Shown here: positions 27,279 through 35,774 of the stretch, in pieces
Numbering within the stretch: the stretch's first letter is position 1
How the letters are laid out: the number at the start of each line of letters is the position of its first letter
Program-made: the position numbers and the translations under genes
Assembly (NCBI GenBank): GCA_029978085.1
Contig: JAPOJV010000003.1
Span: 1-57,196, forward strand
Direction: 5' to 3'
Source: a bacterium
GTDB taxonomy: Bacteria > Planctomycetota > Planctomycetia > Pirellulales > UBA1268
DNA length: 57,196 nt
The notes under the pieces: generated by a model
Databases searched by the model: none
Seen by the model: only the letters and a program-made list of their open reading frames with translations
Told to the model about the DNA's origin: nothing

Positions 27279-28079
27279 ATGACGAGGCGGATCGGCCTGC
27301 GGCTCGCCTACGAGGGCACTCGCTACTCGGGCTGGCAGATCCAGCCCGAGCGGCAGACGGTGCAGGGGAGTGTGACCGCGGCCGTCCGCGAGGTGTCGGG
27401 CGAGGACGTGCTCGTCCGCGGGTCGAGCCGCACCGACGCGGGCGTGCATGCGCTCGATCAGGTGGCCGCCTTCACGAGCGAACGGGAGTTTTCGGCGGAC
27501 GTCTGGGGCAGGGCCCTGAACGCGAAGCTGCCCGCCGACATCACCGTCGTGGCGTCGCGGGAGGTGGCCCCCGAGTTCGATCCCGTCGCGGCGGCCCGCC
27601 GCAAGCGGTACCGCTATCGAATTCACGACGCCGTCTGGAAGCCCGTGCTCGCTCGGCCGTTCGTCTGGCGGTGGCGGGGCCGGCTCGACGCCTCGGCCAT
27701 GCACGCAGCCGCAGCGGCGCTCGTGGGCGAGCACGATTTCACCAGCTTCGAGACCACCCCCTCCACACGCCTTTCGAAAGTGCGCACAATCCATGCTCTC
27801 TCGGTCTTCAGGCCCGCGCCTGCAGACGCCCCCGGCGCTGCCGAGGTGTGGATCGAGGTCGAGGGGAACGGGTTCCTCCATAACATGGTGCGGATCATCG
27901 CCGGCTCGCTGGTGATGGTGGGCGCCGGCCGGAGGCCGCCCGAGTGGCTCGCCGAGGCGCTGGCGGCGCGACGCCGGCCCGCGGCTGGGCCGACGGCGCC
28001 CCCCGAGGGTCTCGTGCTCGTACAGACAACGCTGGATCCCACCGCATGGCCCGACTCCCCGAACAGATCGGCCCCCTGA
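27279..28079 (+). CDS. truA: tRNA pseudouridine(38-40) synthase
   Basis: 266 residues, normal TruA length. Motifs: AYEGTRYSGWQIQP (about 10-23), catalytic Asp53 in SSRTDAGVHAL, RRKRYRYRI and the C-terminal EGNGFLHNMVRIIAGSLV. TruA isomerises U38-U40 in the anticodon arm of many tRNAs. The last 34 bases overlap the kinase gene in another frame. Confidence 0.95.
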   Translation: MTRRIGLRLAYEGTRYSGWQIQPERQTVQGSVTAAVREVSGEDVLVRGSSRTDAGVHALDQVAAFTSEREFSADVWGRALNAKLPADITVVASREVAPEFDPVAAARRKRYRYRIHDAVWKPVLARPFVWRWRGRLDASAMHAAAAALVGEHDFTSFETTPSTRLSKVRTIHALSVFRPAPADAPGAAEVWIEVEGNGFLHNMVRIIAGSLVMVGAGRRPPEWLAEALAARRRPAAGPTAPPEGLVLVQTTLDPTAWPDSPNRSAP

Positions 28080-28888
28080 AGCTCGTGCAGCAGCTGGGCG
28101 TCGGGCGCCACTGCCAGATCTGGGAGGCCCGCGACGGCGCGGCGGCCCGGCCCGTGGCCGTGAAGGTGGTCGTTCCCGACATGGCGGCCGACCCGGTGCA
28201 ACGCAAACTGCTCACGCATGAGTTCAAGGTGCTCAAGTCGCTCGACCATCCGACGGTGATCCGGGCCGACCGGGTGTCGGAGGAGGGGGGCCTGCCGCAT
28301 CTCGTGCTGGAGCTGTTTCCCCACGCCAACCTCAAGAAGCAGATCGCTGCGGGCGTGGAGTCACTCGCCCCGCGGCTGCAGCGGATCGTCACGGAGATGG
28401 CGCTGGCGCTCGATCATGTGCATGCCCGCGGCTGGGTGCACCGCGACGTGAAGCCCGACAATGTGCTGGCGGCGGCCGACGGCCAGGTGAAGCTGATCGA
28501 CCTCGCGATCGCGACGAAGTCAGCCGGGCTGTTGGGGAAGCTGCTCAGCGGCGGCACGAAGGCCCAGGGCTCGCCGAGCTACATGCCGCCGGAGCAGATT
28601 CGCGGCCAGGCCCTCGACGCCCGCTCCGACATCTACTCGTTCGGCTGCGTGCTCTTCGAGCTACTCGCGGGCCGGCCGCCGTATGCGGCCCCGACGGCCA
28701 ACGAAATCCTCAACATGCACGTCTCGGCCCCGGTGCCCTCGATCAACGCGTTCAACCGCAACGCCACGACGAGCGTGTCGGAGTTTCTGCGGCAGCTGCT
28801 CGCCAAAAAGCCGTCGGCCCGCCCGGGCTCGATGAAGGAGGTGCTGAAGCAGCTCCGCAGCATCCGCCTGCTCGAAAAGCTCGGCTGA
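28046..28888 (+). CDS. Small soluble Ser/Thr protein kinase
   Basis: 280 residues with only a kinase domain. Glycine loop LGVGRHCQIWEA (about 18-29), Lys40 in VAVKVV, catalytic loop HRDVKPDN (132-139), a DLA in place of DFG (Asp152 kept) and GSPSYMPPEQIRG with the Asp of SDIYSFGCVLFELLAGRPPY. No membrane helix or sensor domain follows, unlike typical PknB. The start must be at 28046, because the glycine loop begins within 20 residues of it, so the overlap with truA (34 bases) is real. A substrate cannot be named. Confidence 0.88.
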   Translation: MARLPEQIGPLKLVQQLGVGRHCQIWEARDGAAARPVAVKVVVPDMAADPVQRKLLTHEFKVLKSLDHPTVIRADRVSEEGGLPHLVLELFPHANLKKQIAAGVESLAPRLQRIVTEMALALDHVHARGWVHRDVKPDNVLAAADGQVKLIDLAIATKSAGLLGKLLSGGTKAQGSPSYMPPEQIRGQALDARSDIYSFGCVLFELLAGRPPYAAPTANEILNMHVSAPVPSINAFNRNATTSVSEFLRQLLAKKPSARPGSMKEVLKQLRSIRLLEKLG

Positions 28889-28896
28889 CCGGTAGC

Positions 28897-28970
28897 CCGG
28901 TCACGCCGTGACCGGAAACAACAAGTCACGGCGTGACTTGCCTACCGTAGCCCGGTCACGCCGTGACCGG
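28897..28970. repeat. Palindromic repeat cluster C (three units)
   Basis: CCGGTCACGCCGTGACCGG (28897-28915 and 28952-28970) flanks CAAGTCACGGCGTGACTTG (28922-28940). The centre base alternates C, G, C. The cluster fills most of the gap between the kinase and accA. Confidence 0.9.
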
Positions 28971-29062
28971 AAACAACGCCCCTCCGTCTTCGCATTGACG
29001 CGGGCGGGCCCAGCCGGGGAAAATCCTGGCCTCCGTCCCCGAACCCGTGAGGCTCTCTCCCG

Positions 29063-30028
29063 ATGGCTGCCGGCCTGCATCGACTGCCGCTCGAAAAACC
29101 GATCTACCAACTGGAGGACCAGATTGCGGCCCTGGAGGCGGCGCCTCTCGGCGGCCAGCAGCAGGAGGAGCTGCGGCGGCTCAAGCGAGAATTGGTCGAG
29201 GTGCAGAAGCAGGTGTTCAGCAACCTCGACCCGTGGCAGACGGTGGAGGTCTCGCGGCACCCCGACCGCCCGAAGACGAGCGACTACCTCGGGCTCGTGT
29301 TCGATGAGTTCGTGGAACTGCACGGCGACAAGTGCTTCGGCGACGATCCGGCCCTGCTCACGGGGTTCGCGAAGCTCGATCAATACAAGGTGCTCGTGGT
29401 GGGGCATCAGAAGGGCAAGACCCTCGCCGAACGGCAGGCATGCCACTTCGGCTGCGCCCATCCCGAGGGCTATCGCAAGGCGATGGGCAAGATGCGGATG
29501 GCGGCGAAGTATGGCCTGCCGGTGATCTGCCTGATCGACACGCCCGGCGCTTATCCGGGCGTCGGCGCGGAAGAGCGCGGCCAGGCGCAGGTGATCGCCG
29601 AGAGCATGTTCTTGATGGCCTCGCTCCCGGTGCCGATCGTGTGCGTGGTGATCGGGGAAGGGGGCTCGGGCGGAGCGCTCGGCATCGGCGTGGGCGACCG
29701 CGTGGCGATGCTCGAGCATGCCTACTACAGCGTGATCAGCCCCGAGGGCTGTGCCGGCATCCTCTGGAAGAGCGTCGAGTTCAAGGCCGACGCCGCACGG
29801 GCGCTGCGATTCCGCTCCCGCGACCTCAAGGAGTTCGGCGTGGTCGATGCGGTGATCGAGGAGCCGGCCGGCGGCGCCCATCGTCATCCGCGGCAGATGG
29901 CCACTCGGCTCAAAACGTTCCTCTCCCGCAGCCTCCGCGAGCTTGTCGGCCAGCCGCGGGACGAACTCGTGGCAGCCCGCTACGAGAAGTTCCGCCGCAT
30001 GGGCAAGTGGCTCGACCTGCCGGCCTGA
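29063..30028 (+). CDS. accA: Acetyl-CoA carboxylase carboxyltransferase subunit alpha
   Basis: 321 residues, normal AccA length. LEKPIYQLEDQIAALE at the N-terminus, the carboxyltransferase motifs LIDTPGAYPGVGAEERGQ (about 158-175), GEGGSGGALGIGVGD (about 195-209) and YYSVISPEGCAGILWK are visible. With AccD it transfers CO2 from biotin to acetyl-CoA in fatty-acid synthesis. accD is not in the window. One base separates it from the sulfotransferase gene. Confidence 0.95.
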   Translation: MAAGLHRLPLEKPIYQLEDQIAALEAAPLGGQQQEELRRLKRELVEVQKQVFSNLDPWQTVEVSRHPDRPKTSDYLGLVFDEFVELHGDKCFGDDPALLTGFAKLDQYKVLVVGHQKGKTLAERQACHFGCAHPEGYRKAMGKMRMAAKYGLPVICLIDTPGAYPGVGAEERGQAQVIAESMFLMASLPVPIVCVVIGEGGSGGALGIGVGDRVAMLEHAYYSVISPEGCAGILWKSVEFKADAARALRFRSRDLKEFGVVDAVIEEPAGGAHRHPRQMATRLKTFLSRSLRELVGQPRDELVAARYEKFRRMGKWLDLPA

Positions 30029-30029
30029 C

Positions 30030-30959
30030 ATGGCTGACGAGCGGGAACGGCTGCGATTCTGGCGCGACGCCGAGCAGGCGGCGGCCACGCCGAGCAACCA
30101 AGCCTCGTACGACGTCGCTTCCGGCGTCGCGCACCTTCAGTCGCTGGCGCCCGCAGCAGGCCCGTCGGACGACGACGATCCGATCTTCCTGCTCGCCGCC
30201 GGCTGGCGATCGGGCTCGACACTGCTCCAGCGGTGCATCATGTCGGACACGCGTGTTCTGATGTGGGGCGAGCCCTATCAGGAGAGCGGCCTGGTGCAGC
30301 ATCTGGCCGAGAGCACGCGGGCCTTTCGAGCCGAGTGGCCGAAGCCGAAGTGGTTTTTCCGGGGCACACCGCCCGACGTTCTCGCGACCTCCTGGGTGGC
30401 CAACCTCTTTCCGCCGCCCGATGACCTGCGGCTGGCGCACCGCGCGCTCCTCGACACCCTCTTCGCCGCGCCGGCCCGACGTGCCGGTGCTTCAAGGTGG
30501 GGCATCAAGGAGGTGCGGTGGACGAGCGGCCACGCCCGCTATCTGCGCTGGCTCTACCCTCGGTGCCGGCTCGTGTTTCTCTACCGCGATCCGTTCATGG
30601 CCTATCGCTCGTATCTCAAGCGGGGCGGCGGCTGGTACGACACGTTTCCCGGCCGGCCCGTGTTCACGCCGACGGCATTTGGTCGACACTGGCGGACGCT
30701 CACCGAGGGCTTCGTCCGCGACGCAGCCGAACTCGATGCGGTCGTGCTGCGGTTCGAAGACGTCGTCGCCAGCCGGGAGTGGATTCCGGCCCTGGAGCGG
30801 CACCTCGACATTCGCATCGACCCCGCCACCCTCGATGCCAAACTCGACGGCGCCGCTGACGGCACGCCCGACGTGACGCTCGGCCGCGTTGAACGCTGGC
30901 TCCTCCGCCGGGCCGTCTCGCCGCTCGGAGAAAGCCTCGGCCTGCGCGGCACCGGCTGA
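30030..30959 (+). CDS. Sulfotransferase-family protein
   Basis: 309 residues. The 5'-phosphosulfate loop of PAPS-dependent enzymes is present as AAGWRSGSTLLQRC (about 56-69) and the 3'-phosphate motif as LYRDPFMAYRSYLK (about 183-196). A conserved Arg-Trp region (WGIKEVRWTSGH) lies between them. The protein would sulfate a small molecule or glycan with PAPS. The start follows the accA stop by one base. Confidence 0.8.
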   Translation: MADERERLRFWRDAEQAAATPSNQASYDVASGVAHLQSLAPAAGPSDDDDPIFLLAAGWRSGSTLLQRCIMSDTRVLMWGEPYQESGLVQHLAESTRAFRAEWPKPKWFFRGTPPDVLATSWVANLFPPPDDLRLAHRALLDTLFAAPARRAGASRWGIKEVRWTSGHARYLRWLYPRCRLVFLYRDPFMAYRSYLKRGGGWYDTFPGRPVFTPTAFGRHWRTLTEGFVRDAAELDAVVLRFEDVVASREWIPALERHLDIRIDPATLDAKLDGAADGTPDVTLGRVERWLLRRAVSPLGESLGLRGTG

Positions 30960-30960
30960 T

Positions 30961-31578
30961 TCAGCCGCCGATCGCCGCGCGAAACTCCTTGATGAGGGCG
31001 GTCTCACCGCGGTCGAACCGGCGGGCCACGAAGGCATCGATGACCGCCGTCGTCAGCCCGGGCAACCCCACGCTCGAATTGATCGGCTCGTACCCGCCGC
31101 CAATCAGCGCGAGCATCGTGAGGCGGGTGCCGTCATGCCGCCAGACCTCGGGAACACCCATCGCGGCAAACAGCTTCAGCTTGGCGATCGACGATGACGT
31201 GATCTCCACTTCGATCACCAGATCGGGCGGCGGATCTAGCACGAGATCGACTTCGTCCTTGGGCCGAATCTCGTCGGCGTGGGCGATGGAATACGACTCG
31301 TCCTGCTCGAAGGCCCGGTCGAGATCCACCCGTTTGAACGTCGCCGAGGCGCAACTGAGAATCTCGATGCCGCGGACTTCGGAGTACGTCTCGACCATCC
31401 GGCCGATGAGGCAGCCGAGCTGTTCATGCTGGCGACGGGGCGTCATGAGCTCGAGCACTCCGCGGTCGTAGGTCATCCGGGGCACGCTTCCGCTGCGGCC
31501 CTCGGCCAGTTCCAGAAACGTCTCCCACCGGACGTTGTCGAGCACGGCGCGGGTTTCGGCAGACGCGAGCAGCGGCAT
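30961..31578 (-). CDS. Uma2 (DUF820) family restriction-endonuclease-like protein
   Basis: 205 residues, typical of Uma2. The PD-(D/E)xK-like core is seen in PPDLVIEVEITSSSIAKLKLFAAMGVPEVWR (about 115-147), preceded by MTYDRGVLELMTP and HEQLGCLIGRMVETY. These proteins have a nuclease fold, but their cellular role is poorly known. The start is fixed by GAGGAGG at 31585-31591, six bases before the ATG. Convergent with the sulfotransferase gene, next to a decayed restriction gene. Confidence 0.85.
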   Translation of the reverse strand: MPLLASAETRAVLDNVRWETFLELAEGRSGSVPRMTYDRGVLELMTPRRQHEQLGCLIGRMVETYSEVRGIEILSCASATFKRVDLDRAFEQDESYSIAHADEIRPKDEVDLVLDPPPDLVIEVEITSSSIAKLKLFAAMGVPEVWRHDGTRLTMLALIGGGYEPINSSVGLPGLTTAVIDAFVARRFDRGETALIKEFRAAIGG

Positions 31579-31584
31579 CGAAAA

Positions 31585-31591
31585 CCTCCTC
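31585..31591 (-). promoter_or_regulatory. Strong Shine-Dalgarno GAGGAGG of the Uma2 gene
   Basis: Seven bases complementary to the 16S tail lie six bases before the ATG at 31578. This excludes the longer frame that opens at 31728. Confidence 0.65.
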
Positions 31592-31695
31592 ACAAAAAAA
31601 CGACCGCATTCACCGCAGGATACTGAACAGAATATTAGTACGCGCATCAACGCCAAGATCGACACTGCCGGAGTGGCCCTGTCACGCCCCGTGGC

Positions 31696-31739
31696 CCTTT
31701 CACGCCGTGACAGGTTTTTTCCGGTCACGGCGTGACCGG
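31696..31739. repeat. Palindromic repeat cluster D
   Basis: A one-mismatch unit CCTTTCACGCCGTGACAGG (31696-31714), a TTTTTT spacer and a perfect CCGGTCACGGCGTGACCGG (31721-31739). A broken third half-unit (CCTGTCACG followed by CCCCG) precedes them at about 31678. The cluster lies between divergent genes. Confidence 0.85.
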
Positions 31740-31818
31740 GCTACCGTGACCGAGATACCCGCAGGATCCAAAACATCCCAGTAGATGCCCCCAGGCAGAT
31801 GGGCACGCTGGCGGGCCC

Positions 31819-34033
31819 ATGCACACCCCGCAGCCCTCCAGCACCCCAGCCGACACGCCGCCAACCCCAGGGCAGGGCGGGGGAGGCAGCGCGGCGGCGG
31901 TCGATGCCTTCATCGCCCGCTGGGGCTCGAGTGCCGGAGCGGAGCGGGCCAACTACCAGATCTTCCTGGCGGAGCTCTGCGACCTGCGCGGCGTGCCGCG
32001 GCCCGACCCGAGCGTGGCCGACGAGGCGGCCAATCGCTACGTGTTCGACAAGGCGGTCACGTTCCCGCTCCTCGACGGCAAGACGACCACCAAATACATC
32101 GACCTCTACCGCAAGGGGGCGTTCGTCTGCGAGACGAAGCAGTCGGTCGAGCGGCCGGAGAAGGATCCGCTCTCGGTCGCCGATCCCACCGCCCCGAAGG
32201 CCCGCCGCAAGAGCGGCACGAGCGTCCGCGGCCTCGCCGACGACAATCCACCATTTCTGCTCGTCATCGACATCGGCCATTCGTTTGAGCTCTACGCCGA
32301 CTTCTCGCGGCTGGGCAAGGTCTACACGGCGTTTCCGGATGCCCGCAGCCATCGTTTCGCGCTCGCCGATTTGTATGACGAAGCCATCCGCGACCGGCTC
32401 CGCACGCTTTGGCTCGCCCCGCTCGCCCTCGATCCCGCCAGACGAGCGGCGCAGGTCACCCGGGAGATTGCCGCCCGAATCGCCGTACTCGCACGGCGGC
32501 TGAAGGCGAAACAGCACGACCCCGAAAGCGTGGCCTGGTTTCTGATCCGTTGTTTGTTCGCCTTCTTCGCCGAAGACTCGGGGCTCCTGCCCAAGGGAGC
32601 CTTCACCGATCTCCTCGTGAGCATGAAGGATTCACCGGACCAATTTGTGCCGCTCGTCTCCGAGGTCTGGAAGACGATGGGGCAGGGGGGCTTTTCGGCC
32701 GCGCTCCGCACGCGGATCAGAAAGTTCAACGGCGGCATCTTTCGTGAGCATGAGCCGCTCAAGCTCGACGCCGAGGAGATCAGCCTGCTTATCGACGCAG
32801 GCAAGTCCGACTGGAAGGACGTGGAGCCGGCCATCTTCGGCACGCTCCTGGAGCGGGCCCTCGACCCGCGGGAGCGGACGGTCGATCCGCAGCAGTTCCT
32901 GGGGATCGAGATCAACCTGCGGGCCGTGGCGATCGCGGAGGTGGTGCTCTGGATCGGCTGGCTGCAGTGGCATCTGCGCGATCGCAAGTCGCCCGAGAGC
33001 TTTTCGGAGCCGATCCTGCAGGCTTACGGCAACATCGAATGCCGCGACGCACTCTTGGAGTACGACAAGAAAGAACTCGTCCGCGACGAGTCAGGCAAGC
33101 CGGTCACGCGATGGGACGGCGTGACCACCAAAAAGCATCCGGTCACGGGTGAGGACGTGCCCGACGACACCGCCCGCGTGGCGGTCGAACGGTACGTGAA
33201 CCCGCGCAAGGCTGAATGGCCGCAGGCGGATTTCGTAGTGGGCAATCCGCTGTTCCTGGGAAAGCTACGGATTCAATCGGCACTCGGCGAAGGCTATGCC
33301 GAGGCATTATCGCAAACGCTCTCGGCGCTGCCACGCCATGCAGGCTTGCGTTTGCTGTTCCCGATCACCCTTGGGTCGCAACCGAGGACGGTGCGGCGGT
33401 TCGGATCGCTATGACTGTCGGGGCACGGGAGGTCCATCACGGGTCGCTCATTCTCGTGATCCGCGAGGAAATCCGCGAGGACGTCGTTCATGCCTCGCTG
33501 TCCTCTCGTTTCGGTGTCATCAATGCGGATCTGTCCGTTGGAGTGGACGTGACGTCTGTCGTGCCATTGATGAGCAATCGACTTCTGGCGTCGATGGACC
33601 CGCTTTGGGCAGCCACGGGCCGGATTCACGTCACTTGGGCGCTCGCAACGGGCGGCACGCTCGAGGATCGCCCTCGCTACAACAAGACCTCCTGCTTCGA
33701 CCCGTTCCCGTTTCCTGCGGCTACCGAAGCGCAGACGATGCCGACACCGCAGCGGCCGAAAAGAAACCGCGCCGCGGCAGGGGGGCTGCGAAGAAGTCAG
33801 CGGGCAGGGCGGCACAGCCGGCGAAGGCGGCCAAGCAGGCCTGGCCCAAGGACCTCGCCGAGCAGACGCGGGCCGTTCGCACCGCGCTCGCAGCCGCGGG
33901 CGGCATCGTGACGACCGCCGACGTGGCCCGGCAGTTCAAGAACGCCAAGGCTCCACGGGTCGAAGAAATCCTCGCCACCCTCGTGGCCCTCGGCCACGCC
34001 CGCCGCACCGACTCCGGCTACGCGTCGGCGTGA
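31819..34033 (+). pseudogene. Decayed type IIG (MmeI-like) restriction-modification gene
   Basis: Three consecutive frames together spell parts of a type IIG protein. 31819-33414: N-terminal restriction part, GLLPKGAFTDLL, GIEINLRAVAIAEVVLW and a methyltransferase motif IV written NPLF instead of NPPF. About 33350-33720, other frame: PDHPWVATEDGAAVRIAMTVG, INADLSVGVDVTSVVPL, then RYNKTSCFDPFPFP, the typical C-terminal end of the target-recognition region. About 33730-34033, third frame: a Lys/Ala linker and a winged-helix-like tail ending RRTDSGYASA. Large pieces are missing between ALSQT and the PDHPW block and between VVPL and the C-terminal block. Intact relatives exceed 900 residues. The gene is very likely dead. 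Confidence 0.78.
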
Positions 34034-34383
34034 GGCGTCCTGCGGATGCGGACGGATTCAGGGGCGATGACCGTGAACGCAGTAGCCAGTTCCGACGCGT
34101 GCGACGCAAGGACGGCGAGAACGACATCGGCTCGAACGTCGATAGACAGTCCAGCCTGTCGTAACAACACCACTCCGCAGTGCGCCATCCGACGGCGATA
34201 CACAAGTTCGCCGAAGTCCTTGTCGGCTGTCAGAAGCAAGACGCCCGCGGCATCGGACTTGGTGAGCACGAGGTCGTCAGGCGTGCCCGGGGCAGATTCA
34301 GCTATCGCGAGGATATCGTGTCCGGCGATCCGCAAGCGATCGACGATGCGACCGTCAACGCTTTCATCGACGACGATCCTCAT
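34018..34383 (-). CDS. DUF5615 PIN-like protein (putative toxin)
   Basis: 121 residues. The N-terminus RIVVDESVDGRIVDRLRIAGHDI and the motif LLTADKDFGELVYRR carry the acidic residues of the PIN-like DUF5615 fold, a likely ribonuclease. The start overlaps the stop of the DUF433 gene by four bases, the usual antitoxin-toxin arrangement. The 3' end overlaps the relic of the restriction gene on the other strand by 16 bases. Confidence 0.8.
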   Translation of the reverse strand: MRIVVDESVDGRIVDRLRIAGHDILAIAESAPGTPDDLVLTKSDAAGVLLLTADKDFGELVYRRRMAHCGVVLLRQAGLSIDVRADVVLAVLASHASELATAFTVIAPESVRIRRTPHADA

Positions 34384-34616
34384 GCAGACTGCCGTGGCGC
34401 TGGATAGACGGTGTCGGCCCGTAAGGCACCAGCGGCAAACTTGAGGGCGGCCGAAATGGCATCCGGTGTCAGCGCTGGATGGCCTGCGATCAGTTCATGC
34501 ACCGATGTTCCGGCAGCGAGCTCTTCCAGGATGAGTTCAACGGTGATACGGGTGCCGGCGACCACGGGCTTTCCCATCATCACGTTTGGATCGGACACGA
34601 TTGTCGGTGCGGGCAT
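34380..34616 (-). CDS. DUF433-domain putative antitoxin
   Basis: 78 residues. The motif DPNVMMGKPVVAGTRITVELILEELAAG with a helix-turn-helix-like region (SVHELIAGHPALTPDAISAALKFA) is the DUF433 signature. These small proteins pair with DUF5615 PIN-like partners and probably bind DNA. AAGGAG at 34623-34628 precedes the ATG, and a good promoter lies just upstream. Confidence 0.85.
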   Translation of the reverse strand: MPAPTIVSDPNVMMGKPVVAGTRITVELILEELAAGTSVHELIAGHPALTPDAISAALKFAAGALRADTVYPAPRQSA

Positions 34617-34636
34617 GAAAAACTCCTTATCCTCCG

Positions 34637-34666
34637 ATTATCACGCGACGCAGTTCCCGGTGCCAA
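34637..34666 (-). promoter_or_regulatory. Promoter of the DUF433/DUF5615 operon
   Basis: On the minus strand TTGGCA (34666-34661) is followed after 18 bases by TGATAAT, whose GATAAT spans 34642-34637. The ATG stands about 20 bases beyond the -10 box, leaving a very short leader. Confidence 0.55.
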
Positions 34667-34731
34667 CTGTGGGCGAATCGCCCCTCCTGGTTGCCGTGGC
34701 CTGCCGCGATGCCTCTGGGTAGCATGAGAGC

Positions 34732-35073
34732 ATGGCCACAGCGACCACGCCCATCTGGGCACCGACACCCGAGAAAATGCAGGCCGCCGTCGAGCGGCTC
34801 GTGGCTGTCGCGCGGCCGACGAAGATCATCCTTTTCGGGTCACAGGCCCGCGGCGATGCCGATGACCGCAGCGACGTCGATCTCCTCGTGATCAAACCGC
34901 ACGTGACGGACCGTTTTGAGGAGATGGTTCGCCTCCACCGCTCCTTGAGGGGCCTGCTGCTGCCGGTCGATCTGCTCGTGGTGAGCGAGCAGGAGTTTGA
35001 GGACCGAGTCAACCAGCCCGGGTCGGTTGAGCGGGCGGCGGGACGGGAAGGTCGCGTGCTTTATGGCAGCTGA
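34732..35073 (+). CDS. MNT-type nucleotidyltransferase
   Basis: 113 residues. The pol-beta nucleotidyltransferase signature GSQARGDADDRSDVDLLV (about 36-53, G-S-x11-D-x-D) is complete, with a third acidic residue in LPVDLLVVS. MNT proteins adenylylate the HEPN toxin in MntA/HepT systems. The order here, MNT before HEPN with a short overlap (stop 35071-35073, HEPN start 35063), is common. A promoter is not obvious in the 115-base gap from the divergent DUF433 gene. Confidence 0.85.
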   Translation: MATATTPIWAPTPEKMQAAVERLVAVARPTKIILFGSQARGDADDRSDVDLLVIKPHVTDRFEEMVRLHRSLRGLLLPVDLLVVSEQEFEDRVNQPGSVERAAGREGRVLYGS

Positions 35074-35443
35074 CGACCCGGAAGTGTTGATACGTAAGGC
35101 GAAGCAGGATGAACTCGTGTTGGAGCGGCTTCTGGGCGACCAGGATGTCGATGACGACACGCTTGGATTTCACGCCCAGCAGGCTGCCGAAAAATTACTG
35201 AAAGCGGCGATGGCAATCCGGGGCTTGGATTACCCCCGCACGCACGACTTGGGCGCATTAATCGACATGCTTGCCAAAGGCGGCATGACACTGCCGGAGG
35301 ACTTGGTCGATATCGACCTGCTCACGCCGTTCGGGACGATTTTTCGTTACGACGAGGTTGTGGAACGGGCGGGTCGAGATCGCCAACAATGGCTCGGCTG
35401 GATCCGATCGCTGCGTTCCCTCGTCACGGCAATGAAACGCTGA
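35063..35443 (+). CDS. HEPN-domain protein (putative toxin)
   Basis: 126 residues, all-alpha. LGFHAQQAAEKLLKAAMAIRGLDYPRTHDLGALIDML is the recognisable core of HEPN domains paired with MNT proteins. The catalytic R-x4-6-H of RNase HEPN proteins is not evident; the site reads RTHDL. The pair could be a toxin-antitoxin system or another MNT/HEPN system. The start overlaps the MNT gene by 11 bases. A dispersed repeat begins about 20 bases after the stop. Confidence 0.8.
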   Translation: MAADDPEVLIRKAKQDELVLERLLGDQDVDDDTLGFHAQQAAEKLLKAAMAIRGLDYPRTHDLGALIDMLAKGGMTLPEDLVDIDLLTPFGTIFRYDEVVERAGRDRQQWLGWIRSLRSLVTAMKR

Positions 35444-35464
35444 CGATCCCTGCGCGTTCGGACA

Positions 35465-35648
35465 ACGGTTGCGAACCACTACGCCGTGAGGGGGTGCCCG
35501 TGCCCCAGGAGCCGGCGTATGCCGCCGAGCGCAGGCAGGATGCCGGAGCGAAGGCGGCATCCGAGCGAGCGAAGGACAGGATGTCCGAAGCGAGCGTCCG
35601 GCGACGGGGCATGGGCAGCCCCGAACCCACGCCACAGGAGGTCGACCC
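35465..35648 (-). repeat. Dispersed ~185-bp element, copy 1
   Basis: Read on the minus strand, this stretch matches 48065-48250 on the plus strand along its whole length, with scattered substitutions and no large gap (for example both carry GCCCCGTCGCCGGACGCTCG and CACCCCCTCACGGCG). It has no credible gene. The remainder of 35444-35774 shows only short direct repeats around GTCCGATAATGTC. Confidence 0.8.
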
Positions 35649-35774
35649 ACCGAGGAATAGACGGGCCTGTCCCCTACGTCCGATAATGTCTCTTATGTCC
35701 GTTTCGGGCTCCCCTGCTTTCGCCGCTGTTTTTCAGGGCCATACGCGACTCGGCGTGCCCTGCTCCTCGACGCG

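Noticed and set aside
31579..31728. Longer Uma2 start at 31728
   Set aside because: The extension runs through a palindromic repeat, and a strong Shine-Dalgarno precedes the ATG at 31578.
35660..35720. Possible IS end around the GTCC repeats
   Set aside because: Short repeats only, without matching inverted ends or a transposase.
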